Shown piece after piece: positions 1 through 12,490 of a stretch of DNA of 64,000 nucleotides. The stretch's first letter is position 1, and the number at the start of each line of letters is the position of its first letter. This DNA is from Zonotrichia leucophrys gambelii (lineage: Eukaryota; Chordata; Aves; Passeriformes; Passerellidae): contig NC_088172.1 of assembly GCF_028769735.1 (NCBI RefSeq), positions 63,705,075-63,769,074 on the forward strand. Direction: 5' to 3'. The translations under genes were made by a program, and so were the position numbers. The notes beneath the pieces were generated by a model. That model searched no databases and was not told where the DNA came from. It saw nothing but the letters and a program-made list of their open reading frames with translations.

Positions 1-3000
1 TGCAGAACCAGAATCGAATGAAGAATGATTAAAACTGGTGGTATGCATTTCCACATTTATTCCAAATTTCACTCATCTGTGTTGCTTCTTCCTACTTATT
101 CTGTTGCATTGCTGTCAGCTGAAGAAGCTGAACTAAAAAGCAGAGCAGTGCAGAAACCTGGAGCATAGACAGCAAACCAGAATAATTTGATATGACGTGC
201 ACTCCAGAAGTCTAATGCACCGTGTATATAGCTGGCAGCAGCATTTCAGATGTAAAGGAATAAGTTGCCTGGAATACTATCAGAACTTTCTGTTTGCTTG
301 TTTGCCTGCACACCAGCACAATAAAGTGTCCACACGGCATTACAGGCAGGAGGTTGCCCTTCTCCCATTGCAGTAGGAAGCTGTTCAGCGACACTATTCA
401 CCACCAGATTGTACTTCCATGACTACAACACAGACACTCTGTATTTCTGTGGCCTTAAACTTACAAAACTTTGATGTCTTTATGCTTATCCTAGTTGAGG
501 ATGACATCATGTTCCCTGAAGAGATCCAGCATAAAACTTCAGCCCAAGCTTTATTCCTTGCAGCTGGTAGATAACCACCTCTATGACTGCAGCATCAGTA
601 TTGGGTCATTTCAGGAGTTACTGTTCTGTGTGTAATTACTTCATCCTGCTGCCCAAAAAGTATTACACAGGTAAATAAAACATTTCAATAAGGTTATTGC
701 CATCATATCTTGGAAGAAAGAGATAGAAGAGAAGCTCACCTTTGAGCATCAACAGAAAAATGCCCTGATCAAAAGATCTCTACAGATACTGGCAGGCTTT
801 GAACCAAGCTGCTTTCTCAGTTCAAGTTCCCTGAATATTTCATATTTTCTGCATTACAAAGATTTGCATCTAATTATGGTAGAAAGGCCAGATTAAATTT
901 AATACCTCCATTGCATTTATACAGACTAAACCTCTATGCTCCAAGTGAAAATCAAAGTATTTTACATACTTAAATGAACAACACCGGACTAGATGACCTT
1001 TAAAATCACCATTATAAGAAACACAATTACAAGTGACTTAAGACATATGGCAAACTTAATTATGCTTAAACATACTGGCTTCCAATCTTTTCAATCATGA
1101 CAAAAGTTGATGTCTAAAATTAAAATGCATTTGAGATTTTAGTTACAGGAGATGCCTAGCAGAATTTACTCTTTTTATGTTACTAAATTCTATTGATAGT
1201 GTTTCTCAAAAAAATAAACAACATAACACAAAAAACCCTTTCACTACTTATAGTTAAATATTACTTAACAAAGATGATGAGGATGATTTTGGGGAAGCAT
1301 GACATGGAATGAAAATCATAAGTCTGAATTTGATCCTCAAAGCTTGGTAGCAACTTGATATGCAGTTACTCCCATTACAGAATTATAAGACCAAAAGATG
1401 TATATGTGTATGCTAAATTGTAAGATCCCAGGTGCTTTAAAATGAGCCAAGAAAATGAGACCAATGCTCACAATCAGTGAAACACAAGCACAGAGTAAGC
1501 ACAAGAATGCAAGTCCATGCAAATGCAGGAACACCAATTTTTCAAATGAAACAGTAGAGAGAATACTAATGAGCAGAGAGGGTAACTACTCATGCTGTAT
1601 TTGCCCAAGACAACACAAAAGGAGCTCTGCAAGACTGAGCCTCTTGGGGGTTTTGTTGTTGCTGTTGTTTTGTCCTTTTGGTTTCCTATGTGGACGTGAT
1701 TTTGCCACACCGCCCAACAAAAGGCTGCCAAGTGCTACTCTGGAGCATGAACTGAACATCAGCTCAGAGTAAAGGATGCTACCAGCTACACTGCCAGTCC
1801 ATCCCCGCATCACCACCAAGGGTTTTACACCTTCTGTGAAAGCTAAACTGGCTAATTCCTGCAGGACCACAGTCTGAGTAGAGATGGCCACAGACATAAG
1901 CAATAAGCCATTCAACTGCACCAGTAACTTTAATGACAACAAGCATTTAATAAAGGTGCGACAAGCAGAACTTAATGACCTCGCCCATATTAGAAGTAGA
2001 GATACAAAAAGACTCAGAGCAGCTTCTTCTCCCTCATGGAAGCCCATCTGTTACACACTATGTGGGCTCTCCTTTAATGATTTATTTAAACAGAAGCAAT
2101 CAAAAGGTTCCGCTCTTCAGTTTAGAATCACATAATTGCTCAGACAGAGGATGAACTATAGAAACAATATGGAAAGCCTATTTGGTCAAGAAAAACTATC
2201 ACTGAGGAAGAACATTAAAACCACCACCTGAAAAATCAGTTGACAAAACATGGAATCATTCTGGTTATGCCATAGGCACAGGAGTTTATGTCATACTTGG
2301 TATTTTTTGCAACACTTAAAAATGGTGTAAAATTGTTAATAATCTTTAGACATCTTCAAATAGTATTCCAAAGACCGGTTAGGAAGAAAAATAGAGAAGC
2401 TTTTGTATTAAAGCTATTAAAACAAATATTTAAACAAACAAAAAAAGGTAGGTTTCTCAGTGCAAAGTACACTGCATGTGTTTCTATTGTAAGACTTTCT
2501 TTGTTGCATCTATCAGAATAAAAATGTCTTTGAAATAGAATAATACTGCTTTGTAGCAAATGGTCATTAACACTTTGATAAATCACATCCTACACAATTG
2601 TATATGAAGCACAGAACCTTTTTTTCATAAATATTTCAGTATACAGCAGTGAGTATTACATTAAGCAGCACCACTAGTGGTTTGTGCTGTCCACACAATA
2701 TTAAGTTTCAGACTAATTAATTGCATCCTTCACAACAGTCAAATGTTCAGCTTTTGGAACAATGACTATAAAAATAGCAGAATTTTTATTATTCTTTGAA
2801 GTACATTCTGAACATATTTATTCCTAATTAGAATTCTAAAGCCAAAACATTGGGGTTTATTTTATTTTTAATAAAGCAGATTTTAAAAAATTAACTCCAA
2901 TAGGTTTTTCTCCTGTTAAAAGTACAAAACACTCTGAGATATTCTGTGCAAGCATACAGAGTGTGTGTATTGAACAAAAGAAAGTAAAACTGAGTGTGAT

Positions 3001-6000
3001 AGAAATGTCCCCAGCTTCCCAAGAAACCCCTCTGCTACATCTAGTCTGTTGTTTAATAAACCTATCCGTTCAATTCCAGAAAGCTTTACTGTACAAGCAG
3101 ACTGGTAAGAGCTTTCAGACTTACACAAGCAATATCTAAGACAATAAAAGTCAAGGATGGAAACAAGAATTGAACAGAGAGACTGAAATATCAGCCTTCA
3201 AACAGTAGTTTGAGTTTTGGTGTTTTTTAAAAGGGTTAAAAAGCTATTTTCATGTGCATGATAGCCTTTATTTTATATTTCCTCTAGAAATTAATGCAGT
3301 ATAGAAATTCTACTTAACATGACTTGGCAAGCACAACCTAGCAATTAGCTCGGGAAGCACGGTGTCCCCTAGCTGTGTACAGGAGGTGCTTTCCCAAAAG
3401 TGTAATAGGGGCAGAAAAAGGCTGAGAGCAGCCAGGAAAAGAACTCAGCAGACGAGACAGAAAAACTTGCCCATCAGTACTGGTGATGAGGAAATCACAA
3501 CAGGAGGGTAGGTTTCATTTCCAGCCTTGGGTTACAAATGCCAATCAACCCAAGCCAGGATTTATAAGCACAATCCAACAGTTTGGCAGACAGGCAAGTA
3601 ATTAAGCTTCAGTTGTCTGGAACACAAGTTTGGTTGTTTTGGGCTGTAAAAGCAGTTCTCTTCTTTGCCATAACAGAACCTTTTGACTTTATAAGACAGG
3701 TCTGTTCAATGACCAAGCACAAGACCTTCAGCAATTTCCCCAGAACCATCACGTCTGTAGTCCAGAAGAATATAAAGCTCACACAGAATCAACAGCACCA
3801 CTTGGTTTCACATGTTTATTGCAAGGATTGATTCAATCAGGATTGATGCTAGACTACCTGGGAAACTGTTTCACCACCATTTCAGAGAAAATTACATGAC
3901 CTCTAAGGCTCTGGATTTCCTATCTGTAAAATGGCAATAAAAGCTGATCACTTTTACAGCAGCATTTTGATGGCCTCAGAAGAAAGTCAGTGTCTAAAGG
4001 GCAAGTTAGTACTATTCATCCTAAAATGCTAATACTTAGTGTTGCTTGTCAATGCTTCTATTATCCAACATGAAAAGCATATTTTTTAGCATCTCTAAAA
4101 ATATGAAAGGATTTTTTTGTCAAATTTCCTTCATAGAGAGCACTGACAGCTCTCAGTGCAGTAAGCCAAGCCTGATTTTTGCACTACATCTGCAATATCT
4201 TTTATACTTGGGCAGCTGGCACAGAGTGAGAAAATTCATTAACATGCTAATGATGTGTCCTATTTAAAATTCCAGCTCTGATTATTGTGTGATTAAGTCT
4301 CTTCCCTTGACGTCTGCTTCCCTATATCTGCATTACTGTGAAAAATCAACAATTATTAATGAAATAAAAAATAGGTGACCAATTTATACACAAGATAAAG
4401 ACAAACATACACACATATTTTAGCATTTAAATTTTTTTTGCCTAATGCTTTCCATACAAAAGAGTATTAAGTTCAGTTAAAAAAAAAAAAATCAAAGTTT
4501 TCAAGAAGCTCACAGGCACAAAACAACAATTCAAGTGCCAGATGACACAGAAATAGACATGTATAGGACCTAACCCTAATCTAGTGCATGGTTGGGTAGG
4601 AAAAAAGGCAGAACTGCCTTTCTCTGCAGCAACACAGATTTTATTGGCATAAATGAAACACCAGGCCTAGGGCTGCGATGCAAGTCAGGTCAGCTACCCC
4701 AACTCAAATCACACCTTTCACAGTGCAGACAAAGCCAACACAATTACCTCCAGCTCTTTCAAACAACAGCAAAAACAAATAGCAAAAAATTGTATTCCAA
4801 TTCTTTATGCTGTATTCTCTAAACATATAAGTGCTGTGCAAAATAACACTGTTCCATAAAGGTGGCCTCTTTTCCTCAAGACACCATCTGCATACTGTTT
4901 TCCAGAGAGTATCTGAAAGCTTACATTCAGTTAAATGTGTTGGTATCAAACCCATGCCAGTGTTCTCAAATATTTTCATTTTTTAAAGGGGAAATTAGGG
5001 TTGATCACATATAAAGGAGGCAGGGAGGGTGAAAAGGGAAGATGTCAGGTTTCAATTTATGTATCTCTGACTAGCATCTGCTTGACAGTATTTTAGTTTA
5101 ACACAAGGATAAATTTCTCCTTATGCCTACAGAATCACAGTAAATTAAAAGAAAATCTACAGAGTAAACACCCAGCATTTTGAAATTTATTGTCACAAAT
5201 TGTGGGACACTAGAGGTCAGATAAAGAAGGTATCTCCTTTCAGCTATATAAATGCAAAAGGGAAAAAAGAACTTATGAACTTATACCATTTCTGTTGCTT
5301 CAGCAAGCATCTTGCACAAGCTTGATTTAAAACCTTGCTAAATTAAACCACAAATGGGAATGTACATGTATATTATAGGAAGTTTAATTGTACTAAAATA
5401 AAAGAGAAACAAAATGGGCTGATTAGAAGGTCAGAATCCTTTTCAACTCTCTTGAAAATCCAAGGAAAGAAGAAGCACTGCCTGATGCACATTTATGGGT
5501 TTTTATCACAATACACTAAATTTGAGGAATAATTTGTTAAAATTTTATCTAGATTCTAGAAAAGCAAGTTATCTAGAAGTATGTGTGTATATATATTATT
5601 CTTTACATTTTTAAAACATTGTCTTAGATTTATTCAGCTGCCTACAAATCTTTTTGTTTCTAAGATAGCTCTGCTTATTTGCTTGCCTATGAAGAAGCTT
5701 CATATGATTCTAAAACAGAGGCACCTTTCTGTCTCCACCCAGCCTACTGCTCATAAGATCCTGAAAAAGGAAAGACACCTCAAAATCCTAAAGCTTTAAA
5801 GTAGCTCTCAGGACTGTATTTAGTTTAGAGATAATTACAGTAACTGTACATTTGTAGTCAATCAAATGTTACTGAGCCTTTTCACTTAAGTGAGCAGCAA
5901 GGCCATTTTATCTGCCTCAACTTCAGGAGTGAGTACAGCAGGCAAGAGATTAAGTCAAGTCTAGGAATGAATGTGCTCTTTGATAATGTCAGTACCTTTC

Positions 6001-6609
6001 CCAGCAATCACAGACAACCTCCCCAATTCCACCATGACACTACAACCCAAGCACACTGCTCATTGTTGTGTGAGAGCAGCACTTGGCAAGTTGGTTAAAC
6101 TCCCCCTCAAACACAAGTTTAGTATGAGACTTCTTGCTTTCAGAATCAGGAGTCTCTTGCACCTCATACATTCAGACCCACCACCAAATGTGCTATATAT
6201 GTATGCACTAAACATTTGGTTTTATACACTAAACATGTTCCTATTGTCACAGCCGGACACATCTACTGATTTTGCATAAAGACTTGGTGTTCCACTGTGT
6301 GGGAGCACAAGCACAGCCCCATCATCACTGTGACAAAAATGGGCTTAGAAAAGAAAGGCTTTGAGAACTGGGCCAAAACAGATTTTTTAGAGTGGTATAT
6401 TGCTGAGGTATCCCTTGTTCCTTATGGCCTCCCCCAACTCCAGGGGAAAGATGAGAGGATATTGAACATACCACTTCTCTAGGTCACTGCCAGACTTTCC
6501 TCAGGACAATCAGTATGTTTTGTGAAATGCAGAATGATTCATCAAACCCAGCACATCCTCAGGAGTTCAGGTCAGAGCAAAAAGCTGTAACAATCTGTAA
6601 ACTACTCAC
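1..6609 (-). other. DISC1: DISC1 intron 9 (5' part only)
   Basis: This follows exon 9 in the gene's direction and starts with a consensus GTGAGT donor, read on the minus strand from 6609 down to 6604. It is A/T-rich. I looked on the minus strand for the next exon, which in human DISC1 continues the coiled coil after the split glutamate codon, and did not find it, so it should lie beyond position 1. A few open frames of 60-153 codons occur (for example minus strand 1586-2047), but they show no recognisable family, domain or splice context. There is a short A run near 4480-4491. I see no interspersed repeat I can name. Confidence 0.75.
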
Positions 6610-6798
6610 CAAAGGCAGTTTCTCCTTGTTCAAGTTCTTGTTTCAGTCTGGTGTAATCATCTTTAATTCTCTCTAATTTTCGCATATTTCTGGCACTCAG
6701 AACCAACAGTTCATTGAGAAGTCCTTCCAGTCCCTCTTTCTCAGATGTTAATGATCTTATTTCTTCTGCAAGATCCTTTGCAGTGCCAAAATTACTTC
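6610..6798 (-). CDS. DISC1: DISC1 exon 9 (coiled-coil scaffold protein, internal exon)
   Basis: This 189-bp internal exon starts in phase 1 (two bases complete a glycine codon begun in exon 8) and ends in phase 1. Its 63 residues begin GSNFGTAKDL, include EEIRSLTSEKEGLEGLL and LLVLSARN, and end EQGETAF. From memory they align without gaps to human DISC1 residues 598-660, with roughly two thirds identity. The segment is charged and leucine-rich, with heptad-like spacing as expected for the DISC1 C-terminal coiled coil; in the published fragment map it belongs to the self-associating I/S regions. The leucine at the human L607F variant site is present (TAKDL). The acceptor (AG at 6800-6799) follows a pyrimidine-rich tract, and the donor is GTGAGT. 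DISC1 scaffolds partners such as NDEL1, PDE4 and centrosomal proteins; that role comes from mammalian work. Confidence 0.94.
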
Positions 6799-9438
6799 CT
6801 GCATGTTTCGTGGGGGTAGGGGAAGAAAGAGGAAAAAGACAATGAGACAGACCCTTGCAACATCAGTAGCTCACACAGCAATCCTGGAAAATTAGGCAAT
6901 TATACTTCCCAACAGCAAGTGAAAGGGGGAAAAAAAAGAAAAACTTCTTTGCAAGCATCATATCATTAATATTACAAGAATAATAATTGTAGCTGATTTA
7001 ACCTTACATACACAGAAATGGTATTTTCTGTAATTATTGATACTATTTACAGTTTTTCAGGAAACCTGTTCCTTAGGGTTCAAATAATGTCATACTGTAA
7101 TTCAATGACTGTTGCAATGTGATCTATCAGACCATTTTCTTCTTTTGGAGGACCCCTCAACACAGTACATTTGAAATAGAGGCCATAAACCTGCTGGACC
7201 CTGAAGTATTTCCCTCCTGAACAAAGCAGCCCTGTGCTGGTTTTAGTAACAAGCATCAAAGATTGTTTATGAATGACACATTGCATTTCTTAAATGGCTT
7301 GCACCTCAAGCAAAGACCACAGGGAGATGTTCTTCTCAGAGAATCCATTCAGAAGTCACAACCCTCCACTTCTGGCTCTCCCTGAAGAATGAAATGTCTC
7401 AGACAGGTAGAATGCCTTGGCAGCACCAGCTTACACTATTTTGGAGTTTTTAAAAATGTCTGCTTCCTTTGGACAGGAATACAGAGTAAAAAGTTCAACT
7501 CCCAAGTGGTTTAGAGTGTAGCCTAGTAACATTTATCCACTTAACTGTTCTGAAAACCACTTTTATAAGCAGCTGGAGAGGAATGTTTCCTTACTTTGCA
7601 AAGAAGTCTTTTGTAATAAATAGAAAAGGACAGTGAGATACTCTGCCATTAAATTATTTTAAACAGCACTATAGTAACAATGCTACATTTGCACAACTGT
7701 ACCAGAATCATTTTAATGATTGAGATACTTGGCTGGGGGGAAAAAAACCAAACCAAAACATACACACAAAGAACGAAACCCCACCACCACACTTCAAGCT
7801 AAAGAATTCTTGATAAAAATAATGTTCATATAGAATTGCCCAATAAAAGAAAGAAAACCTTTAGCATAGGGCTTAAGCTGTGATATCATCCTAAATTAGC
7901 AAAATTTTGGTGATATGATCTAATAAGTAAAGGTATTTAGTAAGTAAAGGCACTTAGAACATTTAGCCTTGAAGCAAATATTAACATAATCCAGTCACAA
8001 AAATGTCTCATCAGCTTCTGAGGTATGTGTAATGACTTTAGACTCCTGAAATCACTTTATAATACCACCAGCATTATTCAGATGTAAGGGTTTCTTTTTG
8101 GTTTTGTTTACACAATATGACACACTGTTGCTTAGACACAACAGACCAATTGAAAAGTTTATTTTCAAATATTAACATACAATCCAAACAATCAAATCCA
8201 CATCAGAATATCCTGAATTATGGCATTACATCTTTCTGACCGGGAGTCGAAGTGTTGGTCACAAAGCCTTAAAAGAGAACACTTAGCCTGCTGTTCAGTT
8301 TCTTCAAGACAAGGAAGCAAGAACAGGATGCAAGTGTACACTGGTCAGAAGATGGCAAACCACCACCAGCATCTGCCAGGAGAGGTTCTATTCCTCCAGA
8401 ATGCCAGAGAGAACAGGAGCACTTCCACCAAACACCCACAGCCATTCTCCTGGAGCAAAGGCGCTGTTGCAAACTCCAGTGGCTCTGTGAGGGCAGGTGT
8501 GCCAAAGGGAGGCTTGCACTTACCAAAATTTTGGAAAATAGTTTATCAAATAAGTCAGGTTTGAAGACTGAACATTGCTAAGCATGGTAGTCTTGCTTTG
8601 CATTTGGTTTTTTGGTGGTTTCTTTAGTCCCAAGGCTATGATAGTTTCATTCAACCTCTTCCTCATTTAAAGGTGACGTTTTCTTGTTTCTTTTTAACAG
8701 ACTGAAAGTCCTTAATTTCTAAGTCCCAGCTAAAACCCTATTTTCCACTTCTGTCTTCCAATTAAATAACTTTAAACATGCTATAGAAATTGTAGGATCA
8801 TATGGCTTACCAGAGCTTTACTGGGAAACAACAGCACAAATTTCATTACCCTAATTTGTCATGTTTCCAAACAGGCAAAAAAAGCAGCAAAATAAGCAAG
8901 ACAAAATCACTTGGAAAACTGGCAAATATTCAGATGATTCTAAGGCATCAAGACTTGAGTCCACCTTTATCCACCTGAACTCATCCCAAGCATCAAAGCA
9001 CAAGAGCCTTAATAAAACATGAAGGTGAGAAAATCTTCATTAGAATCTGGAGCCTGCTGTTACATTTCAGAGAGCAGCAAGGAAAATGGTATGATATTGC
9101 ATATCAAAGTTTTATACATACTGAATGGATCTGAATCCCCAGAGGAGAAGTTTATATCAAAACTGAGACTATAAGGAAATGGCAGCAGATACAAACCCAA
9201 AAGCCAAAGACACCCTACCTGCTGCAGCTTCCCATGACAGCAAAAATGTCTGTAAGTCTGCAGTGAAAATTCAGAAGAACATATAAAAACACAGGCATTA
9301 CAAGTACCATTATCAGTGAGCTCTGACCTCCATCCCAGTAACAAAAGTAACTGCTTTCTACATGCCATAAGAAGGTTGATTTAAAAATTAATATATAATA
9401 TAGCTGCCAGCATTGAAAAACATGCCCTCCTGGGCTGG

Positions 9439-9486
9439 TTTTTTTTTTGTTGTTGTTGTTGTTTTGCTGTGGTTTGTTTTTTTGTG
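9439..9486. repeat. T-rich / (TTG)n simple repeat
   Basis: A run of T is followed by about five TTG units and further T-rich sequence. It is ordinary microsatellite or low-complexity DNA inside intron 8. Confidence 0.85.
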
Positions 9487-9678
9487 GTTGAGATGTACAC
9501 CATACAAACATTCTGAAGACATATGTCAAGGTATTTTATTCTGCTAATGCTCTCAAAATGTTACAATTCCTCTTTTTGATAATTTAATAATTGATTTGCC
9601 TAAATGAACGCAGTAGCTGTTACTTTGTCAACCACTGGGAGCTATATTTTACACAGCCATACCAGTGAGAGGGTTCTG

Positions 9679-9742
9679 ATTGGCTGATATCACTTAGGTC
9701 AGTCTAACTCTTCCCAGGAAACTCAAAAACCATGCAGCCAAT
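9679..9742. promoter_or_regulatory. Inverted pair of CCAAT (NF-Y-type) boxes
   Basis: ATTGGCTG (9679-9686) and its exact reverse complement CAGCCAAT (9735-9742) lie 48 bp apart, both extending to AGCCAAT, a good NF-Y core with its preferred flank. The pair could bind NF-Y in either orientation. There is no TATA box, CpG island or adjacent first exon to show that it is a promoter, so a regulatory role is conjecture. Confidence 0.25.
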
Positions 9743-11913
9743 AGGACTGCTCACTCAGAAAATACATACAGAGAAAACAAAGCTAAGGAATTCATAGTTT
9801 AAGATCAAAGCTGAGATTCTGATCTAAACCAGGATTCTGTGAAGTTGACTGAAGAGCAAGATGCCCCTTTTCCCATCTTTCCTTCTGTCTCACAGTGATC
9901 CTTGATACAGATGTGCAATTTTAGCCACTGCATCCACACCCATAGAAACACACTGGGGGAAAACTGGGGCAGGAAACTTGCAGTATCCAGTGCTCTGAAC
10001 AGCTCATGTGCTTGCCGTGCACTGTCATGAGGAACTGAGTATGTACACTTCACTTTGAGGCACTGAACAGTGCCATTACCTCAAAAGACAGCAACAAAAA
10101 AATTTAAATCTTCCTGCTTAATCTTGCCCTCTGGGGCTCTCTCCTTCCATGCATCCTTCATCCTCTACAGAAAGTGACATCAGGTAAGCTCCAGCAGCTT
10201 GATGTGAATGCCAAAAATACCAGCCAAATCAAGTACAACAACCCACACAGGAAAAATAGTAATTTTTTTTTAAATCTCCAGGCAGAAAGTAGCTATAAAA
10301 TTGCTTTCACTTAGTGTAAACATTAGTATATATCCTTAATTATCCTTGATTTCCTCTATTCTTAAAATTTTGATTGTATGGTTACAGCTAAATAGTACTC
10401 TGCACATCAAACATATTTTCAATAGATTTAGCCACAAACTCATGCCCATTATAACACCTCCTTGTCAGATTTTACTGTATTGGGCAGATTGTGGCCCATT
10501 TAGTAGCCTTGAAGTAAAATATCATGATTTTGATACCATTTGTCAGCAACAAATTGATTAAAAATATGGCTTGAAATCTGTGCAATTTTACCAAAAAACA
10601 ATATGTTATTAATTAGACTTTATTAAATATTTCCCCCTTCAAAATATACGACAAAGTTAAGGGTCCACAAATTTTTTACTCACAGTTTTTCTCAAATTTA
10701 TGGCAGAAGTTATGTACATTCAGAGCTAGCATTAGTTATGCTTGAAGCAGAGAGAGAAGTCTAAGTCCCACTGAAAATATATATTCATTGTAGTACAAAT
10801 AAAGGAGTAATTTTTTTCATTAATAATAAAGCATATCTATTTGACACTAGCCTAAATGTAACAAGGAATAGACTGATCATTATTTATCATTATCTATAAA
10901 TTAATTCTTCATATACTTACAGCACTACCTTTAATAATTCATAAGTGAAAATTTGCATTTTAGCTTAAGGCATTTGCCACCATATTATTTATCAATGGTA
11001 CTGGAATTCAAGGCTGAAAATCTTCCACCCTGTGATTAATGAGGGTACAAAGTGATTTCAACACCACAAAAGAAATTGAAGAAAATAAATATCATTCACC
11101 TACACACAAAGGAAAGGGAAAAAGCTAAAGACATGACAGAAATGTAAGATTCTGGAAGGACTGCCAGTATGTTTGCACCTCTGAAAAAATAAACTGCAAA
11201 TGAGGGACAGTCTACCATCTCCTCAAACGTTTTACAGAAATCCAGCACATTTGAATTGCAATTATTGTTTTTAAGCAATAACACATGTCAATGCTTTTAC
11301 AAAGCGTAACACAACTACATGATTGATATAATTCTGAAAGGTAAATGTCAGCTAGAAGAAGGTGAGAGACCCCACAGACATATATTTGGAGGAGCAATCC
11401 TCAGTCACAGAGTGCCTCTTGTACCTGGACCTAATCAGTCACCAAGGAACAACTCAGGAATCATTAAAAAAAAAAGGGAGCCCAAATAAATAAACCCCAA
11501 AGTAATAACATTTCAAATCAGTAGTAACAATGGAGAGAAATATCACTGTCCCCTTCTACAAGTGTTTTTCCTCATGCACTCCAGACCACAGCACAACCTT
11601 TCTGCAGGGTGATAGCACCTTCTCGTCACAGCTCTCCCATCCAACACATGTGCTCCTTTGAGCACAAAACCACAGAAAAGAAGCTGCCAAAGAGAACTTG
11701 AGCTTCTCTCCTGCTCCAGGGACAGCTGCTTAGGTAAGAGGAGTGAAAGAGAGTAAGTTGTTTCATGACTGACTTCTCCAACAGAAGAAAAGATTTTCTG
11801 CTGTCTGGTCACATATCATGCTGGAACTTCAGCTACAATGAATTACCCTTGAAGTTCACTGAAAACCAGAAACATCCAGCAGTCTGACTTGAAAATGAGA
11901 TTAAAAAGCATAA

Positions 11914-12490
11914 TGTCCTGGTTTCAGCTGGGATAGAGTTAATTTTCTTCTTAGCGGCTGGTACAGTGCTTTGGATTTAGGCAGAGAATAATGTTGATAA
12001 CACATTGATGGTTTTAGTTGTTGCTGAATGGTTGTTAGCCTCAAATCAAGGACATCTGGGTTTCCCATGCTCCACAAGCAAGCACACCAGGAGCTGGGAG
12101 GGAGCATGGCCAGGACAGCAGATCCAAACTGGGCAAAGGGATATTCCATACCACAGAGCATGATGCTCAGCAAATAAGCTGGGGGGAGTTGGCTGGGAGG
12201 GACCAACAGCTGCCTGGAAATGGGCTGGGCACTGGTCTATGGGTGGCAAGCATCACTTTATAGGTATTGTGAATCACTTGCCTGTCTTGGGCTTTATGCC
12301 TCTCCTTTTCATTACCATTATTATTGCTGTTATTTTTATCATTAGTATTATTATATTTTATTTTGCTTAAGTTATTAAACTGTTCTTATCTCAACCCGCA
12401 AGTTTTACTTTTTTTTTTTTCAATTCTCCTCCCCTACTGTAAGCAGACAGAATGTCCACATTTGCTTCTGGCTGGGGACAAACCACAACA
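11914..12490 (+). mobile_element. Solo LTR of an ERVL-type avian endogenous retrovirus
   Basis: The element begins TGTCCTGGTTTCAGCTGGGA and ends with a short ACCACAACA tail, giving the TG...CA ends of an LTR. Internally it has CAAAGGGATATTCCATAC (12134-12151), ATTAAA as a likely polyadenylation signal (12374-12379), and the TCTCAACCC stretch just after it; all are hallmarks I associate with an abundant passerine/neoavian ERVL LTR family. The site where family members carry a TATA box reads CAAATAAGC (12171-12179), so the promoter looks decayed. No internal gag-pol sequence adjoins it, so it is a solo LTR. Clean target-site duplications are not visible. It lies antisense to DISC1. Boundaries are good to a few bases. 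Confidence 0.85.

Noticed and set aside
1586..2047. 153-codon minus-strand open frame in intron 9
   Set aside because: Low-complexity leucine/serine composition, no similarity to the following DISC1 exon, and no matching acceptor and donor.
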